A stretch of DNA of 64,000 nt from Alentia gelatinosa (GCA_950022655.1 OX465579.1:41953950-42017949), one strand, 5' to 3'. Shown: positions 22,232 to 33,660, counted from the stretch's first letter. Notes: generated by a model from the letters alone, not told the origin. Translations and numbers: made by a program.

Positions 22232-25200
22232 AGGGTAGGGTGGGCCAAGACGCCCATGTGGGGCAAAAGGCCCACCCTAAGTACAGCAACATAAACATCA
22301 CTTCTGGCCCTACATTACATTTGAAAGTGATGAATACATAGGGATTAATGCATATACATTCTAAGAACACCAAGAGTGCAACATGTCACCTTACATGGCA
22401 TAAATAATATTTTAGCCCCATTTCTTATAACAAAAAAAAGCAGTGACATATTTAGCGCTGCATATATTGATAAATCTGGAATATGACTAGTAATTGAGCT
22501 GATTGTTAACCTAAGACTGCCTACAAACCATGCATAACATTGGTGTAAGGCAGTCATCTACTATCATGTGACACTGTCATGATTTGTGTCATAGGGGGGC
22601 TAGATGCCCACCATGAGAAGAGGCAAAATGCCCCTCATGGTGGGCATCATGCCCACTCATGGTGGGCGTTTTGACCCCCCCCCCCCCCCCAACCTCCGAC
22701 CCCCCAAAAAGAAACACCAAACAAACCAAGCCTGCTTTACTTCAGCTGCTGTTGTTGGCCAAAGACCTGTTCCTGAGCCTCCTGTTGTTGGCCAAGACCA
22801 TGTTCCACAGCCCCTAGACTTATCAAAGTCTTTGATTATGAACATTCAAAAAGAAATAAGTCGACTTTGAAATATTCGTTTTTGTGTATCTAGGGAAAGA
22901 TAGTGGCACTTCTTGTAAGTAGAATGACTTAAAAATATGGGTTAACTACCTATGATCACTGGTTGAATGCAAAATGCTACTGTAGGGCTTGGGGAAGAGC
23001 AAGAAAATCAGACCAAATAGGTCTGAGGCTATTTATCGTTACCTTAAAATTTGCTTGTAGATATCAATTACTATTTGAAAAATGAGATAAGTTGGCAGAC
23101 ACAGGACACAGGTGTGGGTTTATTAATATTTACACCATGGTATGGATGCTATTAAAGGCTATATCTGCCCTCTATTATGTGTTTACAAAAAGCTTAGTAA
23201 TACGACCAGATCGCCTATGACCACATATTTGAGGACCCAAATGCCAAATTTACTCTCACTAATGCAACAAATGTATATCCCTGGCCAAGAATTTTGTGGG
23301 TTGACAGAGTGAATAAATGAAAGGGGAGGTGGTAACAGACAAATAGTGTGAAGGATTTGATTGTATGTTACCCTATTATTAACTATTATACACCATTGAA
23401 TGTTTTTTTATTTGTAATGATATGCTAAAAAATATCTATTCATTTACACTGTACTCTTGGTTTTGTGACAACCCTGCTAATGCAACCATTTTAGCCCAGT
23501 CCTTCACATTGTTGTAATATCTGAGTCTATTGTACATACATCCTTATTGGACACCCTCATAGACAGTTTAGATGACATGTTTGATGCATATTTATGCACA
23601 CATTATAGCTGTATTAGGCATCTGGTGTAGACATTGCACCAACATGATAGATAAAGAATGAAAAGGCCTCCCCAAAGTCATCATTCACACATGATAAGCT
23701 TCAACTAACTCCTTATACCAACTTATGTGGCTGCCCATACCATGCTATAATGCTGACTGATGTCATAAGAACTGAGAGAGCATTGAAGAACTTTATGAGA
23801 AACAAGGTAGACTTCCCCATGTTATTGGCCAATCCTCTGTTGTTCTTTAGCCCCCTGTTGTTGGGCAAGCCCCTGATGTTTGCTTCCTAGGGACAATGAC
23901 AGGTTTGCACTGAATTCATCTTATCTCTGGACTCCAGAGAGTATAGAGGTGAGGTAATACGTTACAGATATCACTTTGATATAATCTATACATGTACAAC
24001 CTGTATTGGCAACCACATAATGTTTACTCACATGTACCTTATTCATAAGAAAATGAAAATTGTTAATATCCAATGTCTAATTGATAAAAATGATATGCAA
24101 CTTGCAGAATTGGAGGTACACCAGGTAGCAAGCAATTTAGTTTGCCAAGTCTTAAGCTAGGTACTGCTAGTCACTAGGCCGGGTAACACTAGTTGCAAAC
24201 CCTCTAGTCACACAGTATGAATGGGGCATTACCTCTGTTCTCTTTTTTGCCAAAAATGAGATCATGCATAGCAAGACCATTCCCCTACCCTTTGTCATGA
24301 TTGGTCATGTAAATTGGAAGGTCCCTCAACTGTATGACATTATTTATGGACAGCCCCTATGTGTGCTTGATATAAGGAATTTTTAGCAGGGGCAAAACGC
24401 CCACCTTTTGTTGGCAGAAGATACCACGACTTAATAAACAGAGCTAAGCTCATTAAATTTGAAAAAAGAAATAGCCCATTAGCATTTATATGAATTTCAG
24501 ATGTTGAGAATAAATTTCCTTTATTGATCACCATTTCTGCAAGGTCATTCTTTGTATTGACAAAGTATGTAACATATTTGATATCAACTAAGCCAATGTG
24601 ACACAGTTCAAACATCATTGAAAAGTATAATCATTGAAAAGAGCCAAGACTGTGTCTAATTAATATATACTTTAAGAATATGGTTTATCAGGGGCAAAAC
24701 ACTCACCTGGGCATCTTGCCCCATGAGGCAAGATGCCTGGTGGGCATCTTGCCCCACAAAAAAGGGCGTTTTGCCCCAGTAGGTGGGGCAAAACGCCCAC
24801 TTGAGAAGTTTTACATATTTTTATCTGAAGCATAAGCAACCCTCAGTATCAACTCTTGAGTGAGTATCATAATTGTTGAAGTAGGGTTCCATAGAGAGCC
24901 AAAGTGAACCCGCTGAAACCACAGATACCCACCTACAAAACACCATTTCCGGTGGCCAGTAAGAACGAGGCTTAGTGCTAAAGCTATGGGGGTTTGAGGC
25001 TAGACTTATGTTTTTGGTCTCATTTGTTACTTTTGAAGTAAAATTTACTACTAATGTCTCTGAATAACTTTGTTTCGAAACTACGATGACAGTTGTTAAG
25101 ATTATCAAAAATTTGGATCTAAAAGATTGGAAAATGACACATATAATCTCGAACCTACATAGCCTAAGTACTGAGCGCCTATACCCGGAAATAGTATTTT

Positions 25201-25313
25201 GTGACCGGCTATTTGTGGTTGGAGCGGGTTCACTTTGGCTCCCTATGATATGAAACTCCCCAAGAGCCACAGGCATTTCTCCTTAAGGGGGGCGTCTTGC
25301 CCTACCCTACCCT
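22232..25313. mobile_element. TIR element with box array D (GGGGCAAAACGCCCACC)
   Basis: Ends AGGGTAGGGTGGGCCAAGAC and inverse (25290-25313). Internal boxes of the form GGGGCAAAACGCCCAC / GTGGGCGTTTTGCCCC at about 22258, 22594-22680, 24389-24405 and a cluster 24691-24799. The TIR itself contains the box variant CAAGACGCCC. No transposase found; 22700-24380 holds only short ORFs. Confidence 0.65.
24894..25243. mobile_element. 350-bp MITE, copy 1
   Basis: Flanked by TA. Ends GAGAGCCAAAGTGAACCCGC and inverse; the inverted arms extend at least 60 bp. Same length as copy 2 (39675-40024). TA flanks suggest a Tc1/mariner-type source. Confidence 0.75.
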
Positions 25314-25755
25314 ACTCATTTGGAAGTAGAATGAATCCCAAGAAACCAGGGAGCTGTTTCAAAAGTTGGGAGGGTGCTAACCGAGAGTACTCACCAATAA
25401 AGCGAGAGCTAACAATGGCACTTGAAGTGTCGCTGTCGAGGTGGAGGTTTGCTCGCTATTGGGTATATTGGTAGCGGTTTTGGGCCCTGTTTCATAAGTT
25501 GCGGAAGGTTTTAGCGAGTGAACCCTTCAAATAGTGGCTGGAATAGCGAGACGAACAACGTACCCATTAATTTTGCGTTTCATAACCCCACTCGCTATTC
25601 AGAAGTCTTGTTCGTTCGTTATTTTATGGCTTCCGTTCGTTGTTCGTGCAACTTCACTCTCCCAGCAGATGTTTTTGCTACTTATCTTTTTATGGGCTAC
25701 AAGAGCCGCGGTAAAGTTTTTTTAGTTTTTTTTTTAGAAGCAAAACAGAAGAGAA

Positions 25756-25758
<3 letters not shown>

Positions 25759-25790
<32 letters not shown>
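25759..25790. repeat. (AT)n microsatellite
   Basis: About 16 AT dinucleotides. Confidence 0.9.
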
Positions 25791-25796
<6 letters not shown>

Positions 25797-25918
25797 GATA
25801 CGAGCTGGATAAATAATTAAACAACAGTAGCGAATAAATAAGAACGAGGTATTTGGAGGTAATCACATAAAAAAACGGGCAAAACCCTCCAAATACAAGA
25901 GAGAAATTATGAGCTCTC

Positions 25919-26880
25919 TTAAAGATATTTAGACAAAGAGTCCCAAGATTCTTTATATCCCAAATTATGGATATATTTCATCACAGCCGATGAGGACCAA
26001 TTGCCCCGGATTTTGATATCTTGGATATCCATACCCAAAGATTTGAGATAAGACGCCCCACCGTGGCGTAAGGAATGACAAGAAATATTAAACGGGTCCA
26101 TACCACATGAGGAAGATAATTCCTTAATTTTAGAGTTTAAAGAATTGTAGGTAAGTGGTAACCTTAAACTCCCTTTTGACAATCGAAAAATAAAATCATT
26201 CTCTTTGGGTTTTTGGACAGAAAAAACTCTTTTTAGACCTGATACCACGCAAAAAGGTGAATCACCCAAAGAATTAAGATAAATACACTGTGGCTTAGTG
26301 CCGAAATGGTCCACCTTTGATGAACTAACATTAATGGTTACGTGGGTATCGAAAACCTTAATATCGCTTTTCCTTAAACAATGTTCAGAAAACGTGAAAT
26401 GTGAATTTCTGAGTAGCGATCGAAAACCAAAAACAAGCGATACCCAAAAAACTAGATCATTTTCTTTAGACATATCCAGGATTGAGTAAAACCAGAGTAA
26501 TTCTGAAGGGATAAGGGGATGCCTAACGATAGGCTTAGTTTTGTTACATCTTGTTACCCCTTTTATGACCATCTTAAGAGCAAAATCCGATGACATATCT
26601 GAATGGCCCAACAATTTGTTTTTAAAATCCACGCAGAAATATAATTCTTGATAGACACTGGAGTCAAATATTCAGATAAATGAGAAACATATAAACACAA
26701 GACTGAACTTGTTGAGGGATAACTAACAAAACAGTTAGTTTTACAAAATTTTTCATAGGAACGCCACTGCTGTTCCCTTGCTTTTATCGAGTTTTTTGAC
26801 AAACAGTTTTGGATAAACATCTCTTTCCTCTCTTCGAGAATCTGTACCCGAACTCCTGTAGGTGAAACAACACATACCAT
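25919..26880 (-). pseudogene. Tyrosine recombinase of the DIRS-like element, two frames
   Basis: The N-terminal part (26880-26563) has a SAM-like core-binding helix set (KAREQQWRSYEKFCK). The catalytic part (26632-25919, another frame) has FGFRSLLR, a CHSLRHGGASYLKSLG box (H-x-x-R) and RGNWSSSAVMKYI, consistent with the R..HxxR..W..Y active site. YRs join the circular cDNA into the genome. The frame change at about 26600 means this copy is probably dead. Confidence 0.8.
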
Positions 26881-27031
26881 TATCCTCTAACACTCTTTTA
26901 CATTTATCAACATAGCCATTGTACTCTAAACGAGAGAGATAATCTGCTAAGATATTATCGTCAGATTTTATATAAGATGCCTGGATGTTTATGTTAAAAA
27001 TAAAACAAAACCAAAAATTTCTCATAGCCAT
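26753..27031 (-). pseudogene. C-terminal end of RNase H of the DIRS-like element
   Basis: YIKSDDNILADYLSRLEYN gives the final RNase H Asp (D-N-x-L-A-D-x-L-S-R). It is in a different frame from the preceding RT-RNase H ORF, so there is an indel near 27025. Confidence 0.7.
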
Positions 27032-28776
27032 TTCATACAGGTGACATTTCTAGACCTTCCGGTATTTAACATGGCCAAAACTTGCATGTTATCCGTTATT
27101 ACATGTATACTAGCATCTTTACAATGACTCCCCCACTTTTTAAGACCTTGTAAGACTGGCCATAATTCGAGAATGTTGATATTCATATCAAAAATATCAA
27201 ATTCCGGTGATTTTTCAAAATGATGTTCTGGGATACTACAGATTTTATTATCGTTCCAAGTGCCATATAAGTAATCTTTCCCAAACCATGCCCCAAAACC
27301 CTTACTTGATGAATCCGAGACCATAGGGCAGTCTATTAAATCTTTTTGGATGAAGCAAATACCATTAAAAATAGCACAAAATCTTAACCACCAGTTAAAA
27401 TCTTCGGTAATCTCGTTATTTAGGAGAATTTCACCATTTTTAGGACAATCCGCGCTTAAATCAAAAATACGTCTGCTGAAAGTACGGCCTCCATGGACCA
27501 CCTGAGAACAAAAGGATACTAATCCACCTATTGACTCCAGTTCTTTTTTAGAGCCTTTACCTTTTTCCATCACCAAACTTATTTTCCCTGATAATTTCTC
27601 TACCTTCTCTAGTGGTAAAGAGAGTGTAAGATCTAAAGAATTTATGGTAATTCCCAAAAAGATTACAATTTGACTAGGAAAAGTAACTTTAGATTTTGAG
27701 ACTTCAAATCCTAGATTTTCCAGAATACCAATGAAATGATCCCTTTTTGACAAACATTCATTTTCCGTTTTACCAAAAATCAAAAAATCGTCTAGATAAT
27801 TCACTACACGACCAACCCCCTGTTGTTCTGCGATATTTACAACAAAATTCGAAATACGAGTAAATATATTGGGTGCACAACGTAAACCAAAACATAAACG
27901 GTTATCAACATAGATCTTTTCTTCCCATCGAATTCCTTGAAATTTTACATGTTGATAATTAACATTAACAGCTCGGTAAGCCGATTTAATATCAACAACA
28001 GACATGAAAAAACCTTTCTCCAAGTGATCTACAGCATCATAGATACAATTATACTTAAAGCTCTCAAAGGTATCTGACATAAAGTTATTGATACTAAGGC
28101 TTTCAGGCCTAGAGCAATCTGTGATAGGCCTTAGGCCTCCATTACTTTTTTCAACCGCCCCTAGTGAGTGGATGCAGTCAGGCTTTACATCAGCGATTTG
28201 AATCTTACCCGACAACAACTCTTCAGATATAATAATATCCATTTTACTTTTAAACTTCTCATCTAAAATCGAATTGTAATTTTCGCAATCGTAATTGGCA
28301 TTACAGTCGTTATTAACAATTCTGAAACCTTCTGTTAAACCTCTCCAAATAAAGTTTTTATCTTTCACTGATAAACTTGATGGTAAGTTATTAAAAACAT
28401 GAAAAGCCGCACGACATGGCTTTAACTGAGCGATAGCATTCCCAATGTAATAAACGCAATCGCATACGTTTTCCAAACATTTATGTCCCACATTTATATT
28501 TCCCAAGGAACTATCACAAATATACAACGTTTCATCAACAAGATTCAAACTCGCATCATATATCGGTTTTAAATCTTTTTCAGTTAGAATGTTTTCCATG
28601 TTATCAACAAAAACATTCTCATCTAAACGATTCAAATTTTCTGAAACAACGTCATTATTATTTATAACTGAGCTATCGGCAAAACTATTTACAGCGTTAT
28701 GTACAAACAATGTATCAATTAACGAGTCAACTTTAGATGACCTACATTCATCTATATTTAGATCTCCATTCCCCAA
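27022..28776 (-). CDS. Reverse transcriptase-RNase H of the DIRS-like element
   Basis: 584 codons. RT motifs: SVVDIKSAYRAV (first Asp), LCFGLRCAPNIFTR and VVNYLDDFLIFG (YLDD). RNase H: VSDSSSKGFGAWF (Asp), NINILELWPVL (Glu) and HVITDNMQVLAML (Asp). It converts the element RNA to DNA. The ORF stops just before the last RNase H motif, which follows in another frame. The first 150 residues are unrecognised. Confidence 0.85.
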   Translation of the reverse strand: MGNGDLNIDECRSSKVDSLIDTLFVHNAVNSFADSSVINNNDVVSENLNRLDENVFVDNMENILTEKDLKPIYDASLNLVDETLYICDSSLGNINVGHKCLENVCDCVYYIGNAIAQLKPCRAAFHVFNNLPSSLSVKDKNFIWRGLTEGFRIVNNDCNANYDCENYNSILDEKFKSKMDIIISEELLSGKIQIADVKPDCIHSLGAVEKSNGGLRPITDCSRPESLSINNFMSDTFESFKYNCIYDAVDHLEKGFFMSVVDIKSAYRAVNVNYQHVKFQGIRWEEKIYVDNRLCFGLRCAPNIFTRISNFVVNIAEQQGVGRVVNYLDDFLIFGKTENECLSKRDHFIGILENLGFEVSKSKVTFPSQIVIFLGITINSLDLTLSLPLEKVEKLSGKISLVMEKGKGSKKELESIGGLVSFCSQVVHGGRTFSRRIFDLSADCPKNGEILLNNEITEDFNWWLRFCAIFNGICFIQKDLIDCPMVSDSSSKGFGAWFGKDYLYGTWNDNKICSIPEHHFEKSPEFDIFDMNINILELWPVLQGLKKWGSHCKDASIHVITDNMQVLAMLNTGRSRNVTCMKWL

Positions 28777-28809
28777 ATGGATACTTTTAGCTTCACCGAC
28801 TGCGTTGTT

Positions 28810-29693
28810 TCATTTACATGGGGCGCTTTTTGCGTTTTTTGAGCAACTGAAAGCACCGTGTGAACCAGCATTACATACAGAGCAAAAATGGCGATATTTG
28901 CAATTTTGGTACTTACATAACCCCTCTCCTTTATTGTAGTTGAAACAATAACCATTCACAACGTTTTTTACCGACTTTTGTTTTTGAAATATAGCATTGA
29001 GTGAACCATCGTAACTCAGATGCCTGACGATATCCGCTGGGTTAATGTCTTTCAACGTTTCAATCCCGTCTTTATCCACACGAGTCTTAACAGACTTATC
29101 ATAGTTAATTAGAGCCTCGTTCGCGAACACTTTTGTATCGGCCTTCTCGGTTAACAAAATCATGTGTTCTAATAATCCTGCGATAGGCTTATCGTTTTCC
29201 GATAGGTCTTTCATCTTACGGAGGTTTATCAATGTCAATTTCTCGAAGGAGTTTTCTTTATCACTTTTCTGCAAATAACGTTCGTGATCGTATTTACCTC
29301 GTTTGTTTCGATGCTTTCCTCTAGAAGTTGAACGATCCTCACGAGATGAATCACTTGAATCTTCAGAAGAATCATTTTTTGGAGAACGTTTTTTCCTTGA
29401 TATCTTCTCCTTGCTACGGCCCCTCTCTCCTTTCATGGACATCATCTCCACTAACGTAACGTCTTCTCCAAGCCGTCCATCTGTCCTTCCATCATTTTTG
29501 CTGCACTTGTTACCGCATCTTTAACGTCGCCACCGCAGGCCGCATCCCCTTCCGAAACTTCGCCCACTTTACTGGTGTGGGAGAAGGAAAACGTCCGTTT
29601 TCCCTCTTTTGTTTTTTCCAAGTCCACGAATTCTTCTTCAGAGGCTTCCTGCTCCCACTGGGCTTCTTTCTTCTGAGTCTTCCTTCTTCCCAT
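28810..29693 (-). pseudogene. Gag-like ORFs of the DIRS-like element
   Basis: Two pieces in different frames: 29693-29451 (acidic, starts MGRRKTQKKE) and 29451-28810 (Arg/Ser-rich, then Cys-rich). The end has a CCCH-like cluster (CFNYNKGEGLCKYQNCKYRH) and a CCHC knuckle (C-x2-C-x4-H-x4-C, FCSVCNAGSHGAFSC), suited to binding element RNA. The second piece opens with GTG in the sequence, so it is probably a continuation after a frame break. Confidence 0.7.
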
Positions 29694-29926
29694 ATTATCG
29701 ATAATCCGATAAAAATTAGGAGACTAAAATATACATGTTTTCCCTGCTGAGAAAACGATACAAGTCTGTTAGAACGTGACGTAACCCAAGCGGCTACCGC
29801 GTGTAGTGATGACAACGTGATGTAACGGTTACCAGGGTGAAGCGCAACCGGGTAACCACCTCGATACGATAGAAACGTATCCTGAGGCTCTACAATTTAT
29901 ATACATATAACAGGTTATATAGTGAT

Positions 29927-30003
29927 TTTAGCCCAAAATAACGGACGCTAATATATATAAAGCTATATATATACATATAGTGTCCGTTATTTTGGGCTAA
30001 AAG
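29927..30003. repeat. Perfect 21-bp inverted repeat with third copy nearby
   Basis: Arms 29927-29947 and 29983-30003 (core AGCCCAAAATAACGGAC) are perfectly complementary around an AT-rich loop. A near-identical copy lies at 30211-30231. Confidence 0.8.
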
Positions 30004-30585
30004 CTCCCGAAATAAACGAAATTTTCAGTAAACAGATAAAAAAAAATCATCAAAAAATTATGAAATTTTGAATAAGGGTATGGAATACAAAAAGAAGTAC
30101 TCGCTACAAATATTGTTCAATTTGAATGCAATTTTGTGTTCGAAAAATAAATGTTTATAATGCTGCTAGGGCTTTAAGAGAGGGTCGACCCTCTCGTATA
30201 TTTCCAGGGCTTTTAGCCCAAAATAGCGGACGCATGATTTAGCGGCAGTACGTTATGCAACGAAACCTAGCACCATTTCCTCCCGCTCACTTGGGAAGCG
30301 GACAAGCCCTTAAAACCCATCTGCTTATGCAACGGGTGCTCACGCTATTAACGAAGGAACCGCTAATAACGAACTTTCCGCTGCTTATGAAACAAGGCCT
30401 TGGTGCCGCTTTGATTCAAAGTGCCGCTCGTTGCTGCGGCCTCTCGCTTTGAAATGCGATGTGCCATTGGCCACTTTTGAAACAGCTCCCTGTTTTTACT
30501 GCTAATTGACAATATTTAAAAATCACCAGGTGGCGCCACTGTGTCTTGTAGGATATACCTTTAACGGTGGTATAACTATACATAC

Positions 30586-31394
30586 CGTAAAATGGGGTTA
30601 CTTTGGCCCAGCAGGGGTAACTTTGGCCCAATGCAAGAAAAATGTTGTTTTTGTTCACCCTGCAAAATCTATTTTGTTTATTGATTCTTTTAAAACATTG
30701 ATGAAATGCTGACATATCTATGTTTCATATCAAAAAAGATAAGATAAGATATACTGCTATTATTCACCAGTAGGGAACCATGAATGACATAAGGTATTTT
30801 TGTGAATTTTGAGAATGTTCCGAAATTACGTCTGAAGCACACATACACAGTCAACCAATAAGGAAGCATTTTTAACAACATATGAATAATTCCACAAGCA
30901 TATGATCCAAGATGTAATAATGTAATTCCATAAATCATTCTTTTCGTGGTATTTTATTTTCTGGAAAATTATAAAGTTTTGGGGTAGCTTTGTCCCAAGG
31001 GGTAACTTTCGCCCATCAATCTTTATTATGTTTTCTTTACACAATTTTGCTGTTTTCATGTATCTGATTGTGCTGTGCATGAACCTTTGGTAATCATTTA
31101 TTCAAAATACCCTTATTGATCAATTGCTATGGTATTGGTATCTTCAAAGGGATTCCTTTGGGCCACACGGGGTAACTTTGGCCCAATGAAAGAAAGATGT
31201 TGCTTCTGTTTAACCACAAAATTTATTTTGTTTATCAATTCCTTGACAACATCAATAAAATACTTATCCCTACTTGCCAGCAAATGGATTCATGCTTTAT
31301 ATGAAAAAAAAGATGAGAACATACTGCTATTCTTCACCGGCAGGTTTAGTGCACGGTGAATGATATAAGGTATTTTCATGAATTATATATGTAT
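30586..31394. repeat. Box array E, left part (GGGGTAACTTTGGCCCA)
   Basis: Boxes at 30594, 30614, 30981, 30999, 31169. The two stretches 30614-30800 and 31169-31370 are also similar to each other ('gaaagaaagatgttg', 'tactgctattcttcaccggcagg'). The Gypsy element inserted at 31394. Confidence 0.65.
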
Positions 31395-31611
31395 TGTAGT
31401 GAAGGAGGGCCCTCTCCGTATGGTGAGCGAGTCCAATGGCGCCGCACGGTTCCCCGGGTTCCGGAGATAGCCCACAGCACCTCCGGAGTGCCCGGAGAAG
31501 CCTGGGAGAGCGTTCGGAGTCCACGGAGGGCTGGGACGGAGGGAAGCGTACGAGAGCCCTACTTCCCTGAAGAGGGCGCTGCGGCTTCCCCCAGTGACGT
31601 CACTCCCTGGG

Positions 31612-32013
31612 TTTGTTTGTTTTTGTTTGTTTTGATAGTTTAACGTCCAATTTGTTCAATTAGACTTACTTTGGGTTTGATCGAATCTATGAGATGAATG
31701 TAGGAAGAAATCCCACCCCTACACATTTACCGAGGTGAGAGTTCTTTTACTTCCCACACCACATAGACATGGTATGAGAAGGATTGGCCTTTGATATAGC
31801 AGTAAATCTACCACTGCTGGGGGTGAGGGAGAAAAGTGGCTGCAGTGGGATCTGAATCAACAAAGTCCCATGCTCCTTACCACTGAGCTATCTCCCTACC
31901 CACGCCGGTCGCTTTAGTTATGCTTGCGTGCAAGCATATCCGGTCTGCACCACGAGGAGGCGAGGCGACCAAGAGGGTGAACAGATTGGTAATCTCTGTC
32001 CACCCCAGCAGAC
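31612..32013 (-). mobile_element. Full-length tRNA-derived SINE inside the LTR
   Basis: 402 bp flanked by an exact 11-bp duplication CACTCCCTGGG (31601-31611 and 32014-32024). Reading on the minus strand: a 5' leader of about 110 nt with a GGTCGC..GCGACC hairpin and a TATGCTTGC-type palindrome, a tRNA-like part with A box (TAGCTCAGTGG) and B-box region, a body (GGTAGATTTACTGCTATAT), and a tail ending TTAAACTA-TCAAAACAAAC-like. Serves as reference copy for this family. Confidence 0.85.
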
Positions 32014-32045
32014 CACTCCCTGGGTGGGTGACGACACCCCCAGGC

Positions 32046-32052
32046 TATAAAA
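32046..32052 (+). promoter_or_regulatory. TATA box of the LTR promoter
   Basis: TATAAAA about 22 bp downstream of the SINE junction and 165 bp before the poly(A) signal; it matches the expected U3/R layout. Confidence 0.65.
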
Positions 32053-32210
32053 GAAGTGATCGCTCTCCGTGCAGGGAGTGGTGATTCAGCTACAGCAGCG
32101 AGGACACCTAGGACTTGGCCCCAAGCTACCGCTACCTCTCAGGAAGACCTACTTAGCTGAGCATAGGCAGATGTCTAACCTGAGGAACTGATTGTGTCTA
32201 CTTGTGTCTA

Positions 32211-32216
32211 AATAAA
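32211..32216 (+). terminator. LTR polyadenylation signal
   Basis: AATAAA, 54 bp before the LTR end. Confidence 0.6.
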
Positions 32217-32271
32217 GCTACCAACTGTATATCTGTTGTCGGGTCGTTACTTCAGGCTGAATTCACTACAT

Positions 32272-32286
32272 TGGTGGCAGCGGTTG
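32272..32286 (+). promoter_or_regulatory. Primer-binding site, tRNA-Leu type
   Basis: TGGTGGCAGCGGTTG begins one base after the LTR and complements the 3' end of a tRNA-Leu ending CCGCTGCCACCA. The second Gypsy fragment has the same site (TGGTGGCAGCGGTGGGA, minus strand near 51140-51153). Confidence 0.75.
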
Positions 32287-32493
32287 TGATGGAACCCACA
32301 ACTCCGGCGGAGGGTGTGTTAGGGCAGGGATTCAGGGGATCCCCGGGACGAGGCTACCGGGGAGGACCTGTTTCTCCGCAGGCCCAGCCAGCGGGACCTC
32401 TCCCAGTCGGAGAGCAGGGGTGCCACGGGCGGCCCCCAGCCTCCGGCCTGAGAGATAAGTCACGGAGAAGGGTCTTGGGATACCCTACTTGCC

Positions 32494-33660
32494 ATGAGGA
32501 TGAGGGGGCTGGACCCGTGGTCGGAGGCTGCCCGGGGCCGACCCCAGGACTGGCCCTGGCTAGGTAGTCTGCCGGAGGGGCAGACGCACCAAGGTAGCCC
32601 CAGCGCCCCCTTTACTCCGATCCACTCCGAGGGGGCTCCGGCCTCCCTGCGGAGTGACCGGGCTCCGGTAGAGTCGAGCCCGCCATCGGGGGCTGCTATG
32701 GAGGGGGCCCCCAGCGGGATGATCGAAACAACCCCGGGGCCCAAGAACGGGCCTGAGGGCGGGGAGTCCGGGACTGGTGACCAGGGGCCTAAAGCGGAGC
32801 CACGCGGGGATGGTCCCAAACCTCTGAGCGGGGGGGCCATAGGGTCTTGGTCTCCGGCTCAGACGGGTCCAGGGAATCGGAGGGGACCGGCGGTGGCCGC
32901 CAAACCGATTGTAATGCCGGGTAAGTTCGACGGGGGCACGAACCTGGACGAGTACATGGCCCATTTCCGGTTGTGTATTTCGGCGAACGGATGGACGGAG
33001 GCTCAGGCTAGTACCTTCTTGGGGGTTAGTCTGAGCGGAGTAGCACGGAGAGTCCTGGCAGGCATTCCCCTTGGGGGCGAGGGTAGCCTCAGCCGGCTCT
33101 CCGAGGCCCTGTACCGGCGTTTCCAGCCCCGGAATCAGCAGGAGACCTATAAGGCATTACTCCGGACTAGGGAGAAGGGCTCCGAGGAGGACCTGCAGAG
33201 CTACGGAGAGGAGGTCTGGCGCCTAACACGCTTAGCGTATCCAGAGGCGGATGCCAGTACGGTCGACAGCATGTGTCGGGATCGCTTTGTGGGGGGTTTT
33301 GAAAAAAACTTTTCCTCTGCTCTCCCGCTTAGGTATCAGCATTGGAAAAATTTGTGGGGGGTCTCAGGGAATCCACTCTCCGCCACTGGATTTTCCACGG
33401 CGCTGGAGGCGGAGGCGTACCTTCACTCGAAGGGTGCCGGCACAAGGGTCAGAGCCGCGGGCACTTCCATGGCGGAGGAGATGCGGAGTCTCAAGGAGGA
33501 GGTCTTGTCCCTCCGGAACCAGTTGTCGGCGTCCCCGGCCAGGGGCCCAGAGCAGAAAAGAGCAGAGCCACATCCGGAGGGATTGTCCGGAGAGACTTCT
33601 GCCAACGGAACAGCGCTGCATGGAGGGGTCAGGGGGAGGGGGCGTGACCGGATCCCCTGA
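32494..33660 (+). CDS. Gag of the Gypsy element
   Basis: 389 codons. The N-terminal third is Pro/Gly-rich; the capsid-like part contains VVMxGKFDGGTNLDEYMAHF-type sequence and LSGVARRVLAGI, matching the gag fragment at 50238-50912. No CCHC knuckle is visible. An open frame from an ATG at 32289 precedes it in another frame (to 32567), so the natural start may be upstream with a frame change. It stops at TGA 33658-33660, after which the same frame stays open. Confidence 0.8.
   Translation: MRMRGLDPWSEAARGRPQDWPWLGSLPEGQTHQGSPSAPFTPIHSEGAPASLRSDRAPVESSPPSGAAMEGAPSGMIETTPGPKNGPEGGESGTGDQGPKAEPRGDGPKPLSGGAIGSWSPAQTGPGNRRGPAVAAKPIVMPGKFDGGTNLDEYMAHFRLCISANGWTEAQASTFLGVSLSGVARRVLAGIPLGGEGSLSRLSEALYRRFQPRNQQETYKALLRTREKGSEEDLQSYGEEVWRLTRLAYPEADASTVDSMCRDRFVGGFEKNFSSALPLRYQHWKNLWGVSGNPLSATGFSTALEAEAYLHSKGAGTRVRAAGTSMAEEMRSLKEEVLSLRNQLSASPARGPEQKRAEPHPEGLSGETSANGTALHGGVRGRGRDRIP

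Larger units (their letters stand above)
25919..29693 (-). mobile_element. DIRS/Ngaro-type tyrosine-recombinase retrotransposon, decayed
   Basis: Order on the minus strand is gag (29693-28810), RT-RNase H (28776-27022, tail to about 26890) and YR (about 26880-25919), the order of DIRS-order elements. No methyltransferase or integrase is visible. Frame changes occur in gag, at the RNase H end and within the YR. Terminal repeats were not found, so exact ends are unknown. Confidence 0.8.
25347..30492. mobile_element. TIR unit split by the DIRS-like element
   Basis: CAGGGAGCTGTTTCAAAAGT at 25347-25366 and its perfect inverse at 30473-30492. Both arms carry repeated GTTTCATAAG/GTTGCATAAG words. 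The coding element 25919-29693 lies between, so either it inserted into this unit or two related copies flank it. Confidence 0.55.
31395..32270 (+). repeat. 5' LTR of the Gypsy element (with SINE inside)
   Basis: Without the SINE and one duplication copy it is about 463 bp. It contains TATAAAA (32046-32052) and AATAAA (32211-32216) and ends CTGAATTCACTACA before the primer-binding site. Only its last 14 bp recur at 38004-38017. Confidence 0.85.
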
